Assembly (NCBI RefSeq): GCF_024362695.1
Contig: NC_065407.1
Span: 5,704,001 to 5,768,000, forward strand
Source of the DNA: Pectinophora gossypiella
Lineage: Eukaryota > Arthropoda > Insecta > Lepidoptera > Gelechiidae
Length of the DNA: 64,000 nucleotides
Direction of reading: 5' to 3'
The notes under the pieces are model-generated. The model saw only the letters and a program-made list of their open reading frames with translations. It did not search any database and was not told the origin of the DNA. The stretch's first letter is position 1; every line of letters begins with the position of its first letter. Shown one piece after another: positions 12,520 to 24,116 of the stretch. The position numbers and the translations under genes are program-made.

Positions 12520-12670
12520 TTTATGCTTCTCTTCAACCTCTTCCAGCTCTTTTTCCTCTTCCAAACCTGCCTTCTCTTCTTTGCTTTTCTTGGTCTTCCC
12601 CACACCTCTACCTCCTCCTCGCTGCTGCTTACCTGTGTCATTTTTATAAACATTATCTTGTCTTCTACAG
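12520..12670 (+). promoter_or_regulatory. Long pyrimidine-rich tract and 3' splice site before the TM6 exon
   Basis: About 80 bases (12530-12610) are strongly pyrimidine-biased. They are followed by a second pyrimidine-rich stretch and the acceptor 'ttgtcttctacag' at 12658-12670. The tract may derive from an inverted LINE tail (its complement encodes a GRPRK-like string). As seen, it makes a strong 3' splice context. Confidence 0.6.
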
Positions 12671-12742
12671 GTCATAAGAATGCTGTTCGTCATCATATTG
12701 GAATTCTTCGTCTGTTGGACTCCCCTTCATGTTATAAATACG
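12671..12742 (+). CDS. SKR: Sulfakinin/CCK-like receptor, TM6 exon (internal, partial gene)
   Basis: This 72-nt exon is bounded by ctacag/ and /gtacgt, in phase 0 at both ends. It encodes VIRMLFVIILEFFVCW followed by TPLHVINT: the cytosolic end and body of transmembrane helix 6 with the rhodopsin-family CWxP motif. The VIRML start and the hydrophobic series resemble cholecystokinin/gastrin receptors and their insect counterparts, the sulfakinin receptors. These are plasma-membrane Gq/Gs-coupled receptors for satiety-related neuropeptides. It joins in frame to 18681, whose sequence supplies ECL3 and TM7 exactly where the family needs them. The preceding exon (TM5/ICL3) is not visible. A longer open frame across the acceptor is read-through of the intron. 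Confidence 0.8.
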
Positions 12743-12910
12743 GTACGTATCTCTATACATACGGTCACGAGCATTAATATGTATACACTTTGGTACCATG
12801 TCACATTAACTTTTTTAACAAATTGAACTGTAAGTCTCACTAAATGTCAAATATGTTAGTGCGACAGAGTCCTTAAGTGGGTACATTATATTGCTCATGA
12901 CTGTACATAA

Positions 12911-13064
12911 CAAACATAAACAGCCTATATACGTCCCACTGTTGGGCACAGACCTCCCCTCAATCAACCGGAGGGGGTATGGAGCATACTCCACCACGCT
13001 GCTCCAATGCGGGTTGGTGGAGGTGTTTTTACGGCTAACAGCCGGGCCCAACGGCTTAACGTGT
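12911..13064 (-). repeat. SINE-A2 tail (truncated)
   Basis: The inverted tail and central domain of SINE-A2: 'tatacgtcccactgttggg', 'accggagggggtatggagca', 'ggttggtggaggtgttttta', 'aacggcttaacgtg'. It stops inside the central domain, so the tRNA head is absent. Confidence 0.8.
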
Positions 13065-13439
13065 CCAGTAACGTATCTCTATATGCCTGCAAAAATAAAA
13101 CCTATTTGTATGATGTTTTGTGTTTTGATATCACGTGGTTTTCAGGGTTTGTGCCCGGTTAATGGCAATGGGACTTATAGGCACATAGCTGGCGAGGAGT
13201 GGGTATACTAGACACCAGGGATACAAGCCATGATGCTATGTTATGTTGTATGATGTTTTTAAAATAATAATGCATACGCAAACAAATAAATTTATAAAAT
13301 TCACCAAACATTATGTACAACCATGACAAATAAGATTTAAAGAGACTTTTATGTAGGAAGTCCCAATAACGGTCAATAAAGTTGATGACTATAAGATGGT
13401 TTATCGTTGTAAGATGAATGTTTTCATAAATAATTTATT

Positions 13440-13975
13440 CGAAAGACACACTTTTCGAAGGTATTTTTTTATTCTGGTTAGGTACGTAAAATATTATAAA
13501 TTGTAAGTATTTGAATCAAAATATAAGTTTAGTCGGGGTTTTAGTTTTCAAACTTATATTTTATTTTTATATTATTTCGGGGTCATATTCACACTCACAT
13601 TATTTATACAATATTTAGAGGTAAAACCTATCCGGAGCATGTCTGAGCGGTAATGTTATTAATTCAACGTAATTATCGAGTAAATACAAGAAAACCCGCA
13701 AGTAAAAGATAGTAATGTAAATATTTGGAATGTGCAAATTAAGTCCTTTCATTTGCTACCCAAACCCAACACACTACCAACGAACAATTTTTTTTTTCGT
13801 CCCGCTTTGTCCTCTAGAGGGCTCCACTTTAAATTTAGGGCTATAACCACCGGACAATCAAGACGCTTCTAGCGACACCTTCATTTGTTATATTTTGGCA
13901 GGTAGTTCAGAAGTTAAGTTGGAACAGACGTGCATACACATAGCTTTCGTACATAGCTTTTTGCTTCGCCGCAAC
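13440..13975 (+). repeat. Family E copy
   Basis: Carries the family E block order ('agtcggggttttagtttt', 'aggtaaaacctatccgga', 'gtgcaaattaagtc', 'tttgcttcgccgcaa'), with an extra block 'ctctagagggctccac' that also occurs near 5488. Confidence 0.6.
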
Positions 13976-14447
13976 ATTCATTTACTTACACCAATATATT
14001 TTTTAAGAGTAAGAATAAGAATAAAATAAATTTATTGCCAGTAACAATTACATTTGCTATAAGTACTATTTATTTTTCAAATGCAGCTTAGGATAGAACA
14101 TTATCTTTATTAAGAACAACATTGTGAACTCAGAAACTAATTAGTTCGTACACATACGTAATACTTCCCCTAATGTGGAGCCCGCAGTTTAGCTCGCTTT
14201 GGTCTTTGAGTCAAAATGACTGAAAATTAGGTTAGGTGGCGGCTACAAAGCTTGTACCAAACCCGCAGAAATGTCTCAGAAACTGAGCTGTATTTCATTT
14301 CCAAGCTTTAGGGCAAAAAATAGAAAGTACACACTACATACTGCAACATACTTCCTCAATTTTTTTTTGTCGTTCAGTACACAATACATGGATTTTTTAT
14401 ACAATTTATTGACTCCAATTTACTGCATTGCTCTTGGAATGTAGCCA

Positions 14448-14537
14448 GGTGTGGTAATGGCACACCCCGGATACGGACACGGAAAAACCTCGTTTTACAC
14501 AGACATTACACATTGACGTTATCGTACACGCGCGCGC

Positions 14538-14568
<31 letters not shown>

Positions 14569-14715
14569 TGTGTGTGTGACGTCTGAGTGTAAACCTAGCT
14601 CAGCAGCTGGTGGGGAGCGGAGAGTTGCCGTTATATACGTAGTATTATTCCTTATTCTATGGTAATAGTACAGCCTGGACACTCCATAAAAAATCCCGCT
14701 CTTAATGTGTGCCAC
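14448..14715 (+). repeat. Family P4 copy with (TG)n
   Basis: Same orientation as 3957-4179. Includes a CG-then-TG tract at 14530-14578, 'aacctagctcagcagctggt' and 'attattccttattctatgg'. Confidence 0.65.
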
Positions 14716-14756
14716 TTTACCCCGACAGTATAAGCGAGACAGACAGTCTATGCGCG

Positions 14757-15107
14757 TTTCCTTACTCCCTCATCATCTCCCTAGCATTATCCCGTTTTAC
14801 GGAGTCTGCTTACCTAACCTGAAGATTTGACAGGTCCTGTTTTCACAGAAGCGACTGCTTGTCTCACCTTCCAACACGCGAAGGGAAAACCGGCCCAATA
14901 CAGGTCAGGTCACATACCTTCGAAAATGCATTTGTTGGGTAGGTGGGTTTCCTCGCGGTGGTGAAATGAGCACGTGATAATCATTTATGATCCAAACATG
15001 AATTCGAAAACAAATACGACAATCATTGGTTTAGGCCTGTGCTGGATTCGAACCTGCGACCTCAAAGTGAGAGGGAAACGTTCTACCAACTGGGCTATCA
15101 CGGCTCT
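14757..15107 (-). repeat. SINE-C copy
   Basis: Nearly complete. On the minus strand it has a tRNA-like head (box A-like 'tagcccagttggtagaacg' and box B-like 'ggttcgaatcc'), then 'tgattatcacgtgctca', 'gaggaaacccac' and 'aggttaggtaagcaga', ending at 'gggataatgctagggaga'. Confidence 0.8.
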
Positions 15108-15364
15108 CTACCAACCTTATTCTAAACTAAAGTGGACTACACACAGAACCACACTTACCACATTTCCCACACTAACCTTACCACCCTCCTTATAATTTCA
15201 AATTTTGTTAAAAGCATTTTGTACTTGACTGTATTGTCATTATCCCATGTAAACAAACAAGCCATTTTGCGATCAAATCATTTAACTATGAGGTCAATAT
15301 AAAATCCAGGCAAAATTATATCTAGTCGATATAGTCTTTAATGTAGGCAGTTATATTGCTACCT

Positions 15365-15540
15365 CGTTAGTTGTGCTTACCGGTGAAGGAAAACATCGTG
15401 AGGAAACCCACATTCCCGAGAAAGCATTTTCGGTGGTATGTGACCTAACTTATTGGGCTGGTTTTCCCTTCGCGGGTCAGACGGGCAGTCGCGTCTGTAA
15501 AAAACTCGGACTGTGAAATACGCGATAATGCTAGGGAGTT
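15365..15540 (+). repeat. SINE-C partial copy
   Basis: Plus-strand middle and tail of SINE-C ('aggaaaacatcgtgaggaaa', 'ggctggttttcccttcgcgg', 'gataatgctagggag'), lying inverted to the neighbouring copy at 14757-15107. Confidence 0.7.
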
Positions 15541-15684
15541 AATGAGTTATATAATTATTGCTACCTAGACACGTCAGTCATGTGCAACACGGTAATTGAC
15601 GTTTCATTTACTTGGTCTACTTTGTGCAATTTAATTCGGAGTTAAAATTTTTTCACATATTACTGCATGAGGTATACAGTGTAC

Positions 15685-15905
15685 AGGTATTAGTGAAACA
15701 GTAATGAAAACTTTGATGGATGATTCAGACTGTGATTCAGATTTTCCATCGCAAAAGTATGGTACTGAAAATAATTAAAACGAGCACCAAAATTCCAAGC
15801 CGAGCACCAAAATTCCAAGCACCAAAATCCAAGTGGAATTTCCGATAGAATACTCCACTTGATATCAACTTAGAATCATCCCCCAAAGTTTTCATTATAG
15901 TGTAT
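15685..15905. repeat. Foldback-1 monomer
   Basis: A single diverged foldback unit with 'gatgattcagactgtgattc' on the left and 'ttgatatcaacttagaatca' on the right. An internal duplicated 'gagcaccaaaattccaag' sits at 15782-15815. Confidence 0.7.
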
Positions 15906-16589
15906 ATCAATAATCCATAGATAATTGGATCATAATCCAAACATGAATTCATAGTCATAAAGTCGAATTCAGTAGTTTAGAGCCCGAATCGAGAGCAAGC
16001 TTTAATAACGGAACTGCAAAACTGTGTGTGAAAGGTATGAGTATTGAGATGACGACTGACATTAATGATAGAGGAAATAATGTTGTGCTTACTCTACCTA
16101 GAGTGAAATAAAGGCAGGAGGATGATGTGAGTTATTTTACTTTGCTATCACGCCATTTCCTCAATTAGGTTCAGGTGACTTTGAGTGCAAAGCCGTAGCG
16201 ACATGCGTTTATGTTTTGTAGAAACATTAGCATTGGTTGAATAATTTATTTCCAAGTAAATATCTTTTAATTAAAAAGCAAATATTTCAGTTATGTGATT
16301 TTGCTATTTTAATTTTCTTTTTACGTTACGTATGCAGCTTCGATTCACACTGATTGTGAGTTATTGAAATATCTTATTCAAAAGGGTACATTCTCAGTAG
16401 TTTGTAAAGTTCGTATTTTGCGAAAACTCGGAACAATGTAAATGAAGAACATTCTGTAACAATATTGTTTTCTAGTAAATTAACTTTATGTTGAAAAGTT
16501 ATCATGTCTACAGCCACTTTTGTATGTTGCAAAATCTGCATGTTTTCGTACTAACGAACTGGCATATGACGTCTATTTGATTCAGTTTT

Positions 16590-17280
16590 CTCGTGTCTTT
16601 TGAACCAACTTATTGTTTTCATGGTTTTTGCTTCATTTTCAAAGGAAAGTCCAGTTGCAGATTTCTTTCCAGTTTGTGTTTTCTTCAGAAAAAATTGTTG
16701 CTTTTTCTGATGTCTCATGGTGCTACTGACACAGAGAAGGACAGTGCACCACAGGGATCATTTTTGGCCCGGAGCCTTAAAAAAATTAAAGAATGAAAAA
16801 AGAACATTTTATTTTGTTAAGGATAACAATGAAATAAAATCACTAAGGCATGCGAGAGCGGGGCACAAGCCTCGCAATGTTTGTATCTGGCTTTAAAAGA
16901 TACAATAAGATTCCCATTGACATTCAGAATTTGCCTTTCAACTGTTTTAAGGCAGTAGTTAAACAGAAACTTTGCAAAAAAAGGTTATTATAAGGTTAGT
17001 GATTATTGAGAAGATATGAATGCATGGGATTAACTGTCTGAGAACTTATATTAGGCAGCTAAATTACTCAATTAATTGTATAACAAAATTTTATGTTTTT
17101 TTTTTTAAAGAACGTCTAGGGCCCTGTTCCGAGGTTTTTCTTGCAGCTTCTTTTCTCCTGCTATACAGGTTGTGCGAAGCTGCAGTAGTTTTAGGCGGAT
17201 GAGACGATCGTTATGTAAAAATTGACGATTCAAAGTGTAACTATGTAACCTACTGAATAAAGATATTTTTGAATTTTGAA
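16590..17280 (+). pseudogene. LINE ORF2 C-terminus and 3' UTR
   Basis: Translation near 16916-17005 gives the I-D-I-Q-N-L-P-F-N-C-F-K-A-V-V pattern followed by basic residues and YYK, typical of the last residues of LINE reverse transcriptases. Positions 17112-17200 hold the 'gggccctgttccgaggtttt' and 'gaagctgcagtagttttagg' blocks seen at many lepidopteran LINE 3' ends. The copy ends in 'aataaagatatttttgaa'. Stops interrupt the frame. Confidence 0.55.
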
Positions 17281-17749
17281 AGTGTTCAGCTACATAATTT
17301 ATCATTCCTGGCATATAACGTTTTACTCTTTCACATTTCTATTCTAGTCGTATACGTTCTAGAACGGCAAAATTACAAAGCTGTCACGTATAGTCAGACA
17401 GACAATAGTTATAACAAAGCGAAATTACTAGGGTTCCCTTTTGAAAATTATGGCTACATAAGGCTAAAGAGCCTCTAAAATAAGTGTAATTTTTTACCCT
17501 TACAGGGTTTCCCTAGTGCGGGGTCCGCCATTATTGTATACATGATTAGATTTTTTATTAGCTAAACATATTCTATTCTATAGGTTATATACATTTTTAT
17601 TTTTACCTTTCACTTGCCCTTTTAAAGCGAAGACTACACCAGCAGAGCTGTACTTAGCTGTGAATAAATAACCATTTCGTTGCTGGAACGAGAAGAAAAA
17701 TCACGTGTCAATAACGAAAATCTATTGATTAATCAGTACACTACCCCAC

Positions 17750-17950
17750 CCCAGACACTTCATACCAAAAAACTTATTTTTAACGTATGCCGCTTAACGG
17801 GTAAGTGAGAGCAAGAGACACTCTTCTTACTCCTTAACGGCTTACGGCCTTTTAAGGCTAAAGAAAGACCCAGAGCAGAGGTCGGCGACCGATACGAATT
17901 ATTGCGGGGCGGGGAGGTTACCGTTCTATATTATTATTTATTCTATGACA
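17750..17950 (+). repeat. Family P4 diverged copy
   Basis: Ends in 'ggttaccgttctatattatt' and 'tattctatgacat', as do the copies at 3957-4179 and 14448-14715, but the (TG)n tract is missing. Confidence 0.5.
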
Positions 17951-18077
17951 TAGCCTAGCACCGCGCAGCAACATCTGCAGACAAGCCTTCCTGGCGTCCT
18001 AGTGAGATAGGGCGCTAAGTTTTTAAACGATTTTTGTTTTTACAGCACTTACCCGTGCTTAGGGAAACTCAACTAAC

Positions 18078-18391
18078 GGCCTCCGTGGTCCAGTGGTTGA
18101 GTGTTGTGCTGACGCGGAGGTCCCGGGTTCGAATCCCGGTGGGGACAAATCATAAAAATCACTTTGTGATCCCTAGTTTGGTTATGACATTACAGGCTGA
18201 TCACCTGATTGTCCGAAAAGTAAGATGATCCGTGCTTCGGAAGGCGTGTTAAGCCGTTGATGCCAGTAATTGCTGATGTAAGTACGTAGTCGTTACATGA
18301 GTCATGTCAGGGGCCTATGGCGGCTTAGTAATAACCCTGAAACCAGAGTTGATGGGGTTGGTAATACAACTCACAACCCACACGATAGAAG
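18078..18391 (+). repeat. SINE-A full-length copy
   Basis: The tRNA-like head starts 'ggcctccgtggtccagtgg' (box A) and has 'gggttcgaatcccggt' (box B). Then come 'tcactttgtgatccctagtt', the shared central domain 'gtgcttcggaaggcgtgtta', and the tail 'catgtcaggggcctatggcg' to 'cacaacccacacgatagaag'. It lies in the intron about 290 bp upstream of the TM7 exon, in sense orientation. Confidence 0.85.
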
Positions 18392-18455
18392 ACGGAAACT
18401 CACAATATAAACTCTGACTCGGACAGGACTGAAACCCGCAGCTCTTGTCAAACCA

Positions 18456-18618
18456 GGGGCCTGTTTAATAAAATTTACAATTGTAAATTACAATGACAGT
18501 TTGGTGTTCATTACGTAGCTAATATGAAACTGCAAAATATTCGTGTGATCACACACTCCGCAATGTACATCAAATTGTCATTGTAATTTACAATTGTAAG
18601 TTTTATGAAACAGGCCCC
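18456..18618. repeat. Foldback element inside a tRNA-like sequence
   Basis: A 163-bp palindromic element. The left arm begins 'ggggcctgtttaataaaatt' and continues through 'tttacaattgtaaattacaa'; the right arm ends 'gttttatgaaacaggcccc'. The flanks read together as a degenerate inverted tRNA-like head (gaaacccgcagctcttgtca ... acgagcgtgttaaccgttaa). It sits about 60 bp upstream of the TM7 exon. Confidence 0.7.
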
Positions 18619-18680
18619 AGGACGAGCGTGTTAACCGTTAACCACGAGTCTCAGCTAATGTTATTGTATCTCTTCAACAG

Positions 18681-18853
18681 ATATACCTATTCTACCCGGA
18701 GGAGCTGTATCAGTACGTGGGACCAAAGGGCATCATATCCCTGCAACTGTTAGCTTACTGCTCTTCGTGCTGCAATCCCATCACCTATTGCTTCATGAAC
18801 CGCAAGTTCAGGCAAGCGTTCATCACGCTCATCAAGTCCTGTAGACTGTTCAG
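18681..18853 (+). CDS. SKR: Sulfakinin/CCK-like receptor, ECL3-TM7-helix 8 exon
   Basis: The 173-nt exon starts after 'tctcttcaacag' in phase 0 and ends AG/gtaata in phase 2. It encodes an extracellular loop (IYLFYPEELYQYVGPKG), TM7 with LLAYCSSCCNPITYCFMN (the NPxxY motif as NPITY), and a basic helix 8 (NRKFRQAF) with a possible palmitoylated cysteine (KSC). SCCNPITYCFMN and the spacing to CWTP fit the CCK/sulfakinin receptor family better than tachykinin, leucokinin or allatostatin receptors, which use other TM7 motifs. It follows 12671-12742 across a 5.9-kb intron. What follows is alternative: direct splicing to 41376, or inclusion of 32910/32912-33026. Confidence 0.85.
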
Positions 18854-19084
18854 GTAATACATTTAAATTCTTCTTCTTCTCTTCTTTTTATCATGTTATT
18901 TTTAGGGATATACAGGAACAACAAATGTTGACTCTTCGCGATCTTTACATTTAAAATATTGTCAAAACATTCCTATCGTGCTTTTTGTGATTATAAGAAA
19001 TCTGCGTGTCACAACAATTTCACCTTATGGTAAGTGAAGATGTAGTCTAAGATGGTACACGCTTACTTTCTAAATGCATGTCCA

Positions 19085-19625
19085 CTCTATATCAAAAAAT
19101 ATAGGTTCAAAAACTAAAACCCAACTACGGAAAATTCACGCTCTAAAAAGTATGAAGCAAGAAAATAGGCGTATTTATATGTGAAATTCATCCGAATAGT
19201 GATGTTTAGGTGATAGCCGTGGTCGTATGCCGTGGTAAGTAAAGTCTTAGGGCAGATTGGCATTCGACCACGGATATCTTCTAAACATCACTACTCGGAA
19301 AAAATCAGAAAAATATACCTATTTTCTTGTTTCATACTTTTTAGAGCATACATTTTTTGGAGTCGCGTTTTAGTTTTTAAACTTACTTACTATATTTTTA
19401 TTTATACTATTTTGGGGTCTTATTTGTAAAGATTACTTGCTTCCGATACGTGTTATGCAAGATTTGGGGATAAAACCTATCCGAAACATATTTAAGCAGA
19501 CATGTTATCAATTCAACGTAATTATCGAGTAAATACAAGAAGACCAGTAAGTAAAAGCTAGTAATATGTGTATTTGAAATGTGCAAATCATTTGATACCC
19601 AACATTACTAACATAGGTTCACGAT
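19085..19625. repeat. Foldback arrangement of family E
   Basis: The left part (19085-19205) is inverted family E ('aaaactaaaacccaacta', 'aaaagtatgaagcaagaaaa', 'cgaatagtgatgttta'). The right part (19260-19625) is the direct copy ('taaacatcactactcgga', 'ttcttgtttcatacttttta', 'gataaaacctatccgaaac'). The centre is a stem around 'agccgtggtcgtatgcc' and 'ggcattcgaccacgg'. Non-coding. Confidence 0.65.
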
Positions 19626-20109
19626 TATATCCCATGCGGTAATCAGAGGTACATTGATCGTAAAATGAACTAAGTACCCGCATCTCACCGAGCTTTCTGT
19701 TAAAACAACGTGATAGGTGGTGAGTCGTATCGCCGTCTATAATGGTAGAGCTGGTGTTAGTGAAAACAGCACTTAAGATAACTTAATAACTCATTGGCGC
19801 AAGTCCGGTATCCGGGGTCCGGTATTATCGGCACAAGCCGGTATACCACAGGACCACAGTCAACGAAATATTAGGTGGGTATTTGATTCGCTTACCGTCG
19901 TCGCCTCGTAAACACGTTTTCGCATTCGGAGTGATTTTGTTAACAAAACCACGCAATAGACAAATTTGTTTAAAAACTTTAACTTTTATTGACTACTTAA
20001 TATGGTTTTCCTGTTCTATACCTATATTATTTATGAAATAAAGAATTATTGATTGATTGAAATGCTCGAACGAGCTGAGTATTTTCAAAGAACTTTTAGA
20101 CACTCTCAT

Positions 20110-20285
20110 CCGTATTTTTAAATGATCAAACGAACTTCTAAGTGAAGTTCGATCATTATTATATGAGTCGCTTCATTCGAAGATATAATATAAATCAATA
20201 TTTTTTCGTGCGATGTTGCCTGTTGTAGGGTAAAGGGACTACCTTGTATTGATTTATATTATATCTGTAGAATGAAGCGACGAAA
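20110..20285. repeat. Foldback element
   Basis: The imperfect arms 'gtcgcttcattcgaagata' / 'tatctgtagaatgaagcgac' continue inward as 'taatataaatcaata' / 'ttgatttatattat', around a ~55-bp centre. Class unknown. Confidence 0.6.
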
Positions 20286-20932
20286 TATAATTAAAAGTTA
20301 AAAGGAATTCCGAGAAACAAAAAGACAAATCTAAATGTTACTTAAGTAATCATAAACATAATTAACTTTTGTATTTCTCATGTCATGTTTTTCCTAATAA
20401 TTAATTTATGCTTAGGGAATAGAATGAACAAAATAAATTACGTCAAGAGAGGACAATCCATCTCGTACCGATACCGATACCGACCCCGCCGGCGTGATCG
20501 ACGATTTCCCTCATTCAGCACGAGCTTGAAGCGGCCTTGATTTTACCTCATCCCCCACGGAGCTCCTTAAGTCTATTTAAGCCGTAACCCGTTAAAAAAT
20601 AAGGGAACGCGCACGAACTGTCTAGCTAGCACGCATGGGGTAAGGTTGCCCAAGATAAAAACATTTTTTTTTTTATGGAGAATGTCAGGCAGATCTTATT
20701 ATATGATCTGTGGTGTCCAGGCTACGCTTAGGGAACTTTACTTTTTTCTTTCTTCCTGAAATATTCCTGAGTTTGAACTTTTTTGACATTAACTACTTGG
20801 CCGGAAAACAATGGAACGTAGGTATATTACTTATGTCGTATTGCGAAGTTGGTCTCGTTTTCCTCGTGTCGAAAAATCAATTATGTTACATTCAATCTTC
20901 ATTATCAACTGTCAGATAAATTTAGTCATCGC

Positions 20933-20934
<2 letters not shown>

Positions 20935-20980
<46 letters not shown>
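20935..20980 (+). repeat. (TG)n microsatellite
   Basis: About 22 uninterrupted TG units, followed by a short GA-rich run. Confidence 0.95.
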
Positions 20981-20984
<4 letters not shown>

Positions 20985-21167
20985 AGAGAGTGTGTGCACG
21001 TGTTCTAACATAATCGTCAGTAATTATCCTTATGTGTTCGCCATTTCCTCAAAAAGTTTGGCTATGACAATCACATGTCAAATTGAGGATAAAACTGGCT
21101 ATTTCCTCCCATCAAGTGGCTACTGTTATTTTAGCTGGACAGTATGGAGTATGGTATAAGAAGACCA

Positions 21168-21305
21168 GGGGTGTTAAAATGGCCACATCGAAGCAATTCA
21201 TCTAAGAAAGCAAAATTGCAATTTTATATTTGCGCATATAAAAGTAAGTGCGCAATGTCGCTTTTTTAGATTAATTGCTTCGATGTGGCCATTTTAACCC
21301 CCAAA
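21168..21305. repeat. Foldback-2 MITE
   Basis: The best preserved copy. Arms are 'gttaaaatggccacatcgaa' + 'gcaattcatctaa' and their complement 'ttcgatgtggccattttaac'. The centre has 'tgcgcatataaaagtaagtg'. Related to 5085-5255 and 58085-58245. Confidence 0.8.
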
Positions 21306-21309
21306 GTAC

Positions 21310-22510
21310 GCTCAAAACTGACTAACATTTCGTTTTAGCCCAGCTGACGTCATCCCGCCCTGTTTTGCCTTTTCGTAATAAAGAAATTACCCACGACCAA
21401 TGTTTTTATATTTACTTTGCAAAGAAATTTTGAACTTTTAGTTAAAGATTCACTCACAATTATAATATTTTTTTTATATGTGACAAATAATAGTAATTAA
21501 ATACATTCGTCAGTGGCCCCGATTCCTGCCAAAGTTATTAATTTTCATTAATAAAATTTACGTCCTTGGAATGTTGGAGATACCAATTTAATGGTAACAG
21601 TTCCATCAATGAGCCCATTGCTAGCCAGCGATGGCGGCTTATCATAGGGTTGAACGTACCGGGTGTTCTTATTTTGATAGTCCTCCTTACCATGGAGGAC
21701 CTCCATACCACTATCCAAAATTTAGGAACACTCAACAGTGTTGCCACCTACATTTGAGCTTCTATTTTTATCCTAATTATGAATGACGATTTTTTTTCTT
21801 TGTTTCAATGGTACAGGACTTCGTATCAAAAGCGGCTGCAAGTTGTGTTCTCGTATTTAATTGTGGCTCTACCCCATCTCACTTGGGATAACCGTTTGTT
21901 TAATCATATAAAACAAAGTAAATTCACGCAACAATTTTATTTGGAATTCAATTAATCATGTAACAAAGGTGAGACAAACTTTCTAACTTTAAATTGGAAT
22001 TATTTCTATAACCGTATCTGAACAAATCACAACTCAGATATATTTAAATTGGTTTAGCTTCACAGTTATAATTAATGTTACAACGGTCCCTTATCATTAC
22101 TCCTAAATTTCTACCAACTCCTATTCACATTCGTACTTTGGCGGCGAGGGTGTGCAGCTGCCAAAGGATGTTGAAGCCAACACGTAGAGGCCCCTTAAGA
22201 CAAGTTCATCTAAATGTTGTGTGACACCAACCGGCGATTATTCCTGTATATTTATTTTTCACGGTGATTGTTCATAAAAACATGCTAATAATTTGCATTG
22301 AGCTAAGTGCTTAAAGTAAAAATGATTTGAATTCAATTAATCAGTTCAAGTTGTTTTTTTTTTTTAAGTCAAGTGTAAAGCCTATTTTCCTATTTATATT
22401 GTGAATATGAATTGTTCAAAATTTCTTGTTTGTCATTTGTGTGGTAAATAAATAAAAGCTTCTTTCGTTAGTAGTTTTACCTACCTAAGTAAGTAAAGAC
22501 GGTTAAATTA
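21310..22510. other. No gene recognised
   Basis: AT-rich intron. Frames of 63-69 codons on both strands over 21538-21757 overlap each other and match no family I know. Nothing else stands out. Confidence 0.5.
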
Positions 22511-22514
22511 GGTA

Positions 22515-22630
22515 TTGTAATTGGCAGCCCTCAGACGTCAGACACACAGTTGCGCGTGTCGATAATGTTAATGTGTAGTGTCTGTGCAAAACGAGGTTGT
22601 TTGTATGAAGTGTCCGGGGTATGCTATCAG
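22515..22630 (-). repeat. Family P4 fragment
   Basis: Inverted block: 'cagacgtcagacacacagtt', 'gataatgttaatgtgtagtg', 'tgcaaaacgaggttgttt', 'gaagtgtccggggtat'. Confidence 0.6.
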
Positions 22631-23199
22631 TCTACTTCCTTTTTCTCCATAAGTACTCATTTATAGTCAAATCTTTCATGTTTTCTCGAGATACCTACAT
22701 CTATATTATTTATCTCTTTTCTACGGGTACCTTACAGCATTAATAATGATTCATTTATAAGCTGAATGTAAATTTATAGTCATTTATAAGTAACCGCGTA
22801 TATAAATACCTCTAGGTACCTACTTACTTTTTCTAAGAAACGTCTATTTGTAGAAAATAATTAAATAAAATAAAATAAAAATCTCTAAAAGTTGAAATAA
22901 CTGTTGCCAGGGTAGAGGTCATTGACTTCACAACCCACACAAGCCAAGAATAAGACTGATAATTTAGTAGTGTTGATGATTTCGTACATACATTATACAA
23001 GCTCACGACTGTATTCCAATGGGGTAATCAGGCGAACATCCATCGCAAGATGATCTAAGTATCCACACCTCACCGAGTTTTCTGTTAGACCAACGTGGTA
23101 GGTTGTAAGCCGTATCGCCGTTTATAATAATAATAATTTATTTATTTTTTAAAGACAACACCGATCCATTTATTTGTTAGTACAATTCACTTAACTTAT

Positions 23200-23440
23200 G
23201 TTAGTACCTTATAACTAGAGGGGCTTTGACACGCTTTATGAGGTCCAATATCAGAGGGCTGTCACACCTATTAGCAATTGCAGCCAGGATTCCATTGCTA
23301 CTGGCGCTGCAATAGCAATGAGTATATTTGGCCCACAAGCTGCTCGAGTACAGTGACGTACAGTATGCTTTAAATAGAGTAATAATGGTCGAGCCAACTG
23401 TGTTAGTGAAAACTGCACTTAAGAAAAATTTATAACTCAT
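23200..23440 (-). pseudogene. LINE ORF2 fragment with internal deletion
   Basis: The 79-codon minus frame reads VGSTIITLFKAYCTSLYSSSLW, then jumps to CSASSNGILAAIANRCDSPL. Both are known segments of a lepidopteran reverse transcriptase C-terminal region normally separated by more residues. I therefore infer a deletion within an otherwise open stretch. Confidence 0.6.
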
Positions 23441-23517
23441 TAGTGCAAGTCCATTACCGGGGTTAGAACGGGCGCTATCCGTTTGAGAAGCAAGCCGGTG
23501 TACAATAGAGAACGACA

Positions 23518-23698
23518 GTCTTCTTTTCTTCTTCTCTCGTGTGGGTTGAGAGGTGGATTACCAACCTCATCAACCCTAGTGTCAAAATTACTATTGAGCC
23601 GCCAAAAGCCCCTAACATGACTCATGTAACATCTACTTACTTACATCAATAAGTAGTAACCGAGACTAACGGCGTAACGTGCCTTTCGAAGCACGGAA
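23518..23698 (-). repeat. SINE-A tail and central domain
   Basis: Inverted 'gtgtgggttgagaggtggat', 'ttgagccgccaaaagcccct', 'catgactcatgtaac' and a damaged central domain (acggcgtaacgtgcctttcg). The tRNA head is absent. Confidence 0.75.
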
Positions 23699-24116
23699 CG
23701 CCAGTGATTGTTATGATTTATTAAGTACTAAACAGTGGTACTATAGGATAACAAACATCAATTAACAAAACTTCATCAATGCAGACAGTACTTACTTAGT
23801 TTTGAATTGCATCTAAGCAATTATTGAACCTATATGAACGTAGGTATCTAAATTAATTTAATCTATTTTCTTTGGCCCCATCCATTGACTTAATAACATC
23901 AATCGAACTTATTAATTTTAAATGATGTATTCAATCAATATATTTCAATATTACCATTGAATTTAATCACTTCTCCAATTCCATTACCATTGAATTCTCG
24001 AATAATATTAATTAATTAAAAATAAATTAAATAAATAATTAAAACCAATGACTTTCCAGGCTACGTTCCCCAAAAATAATATAAATGGCGCTGTCCATAT
24101 TTAGAATAGTACAGAG

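Noticed and set aside
12514..12777. 87-codon plus frame across the TM6 exon
   Set aside because: Its first part is intron (pyrimidine tract and acceptor). Only 12671-12742 fits the receptor, and reading on past the donor leaves the family pattern.
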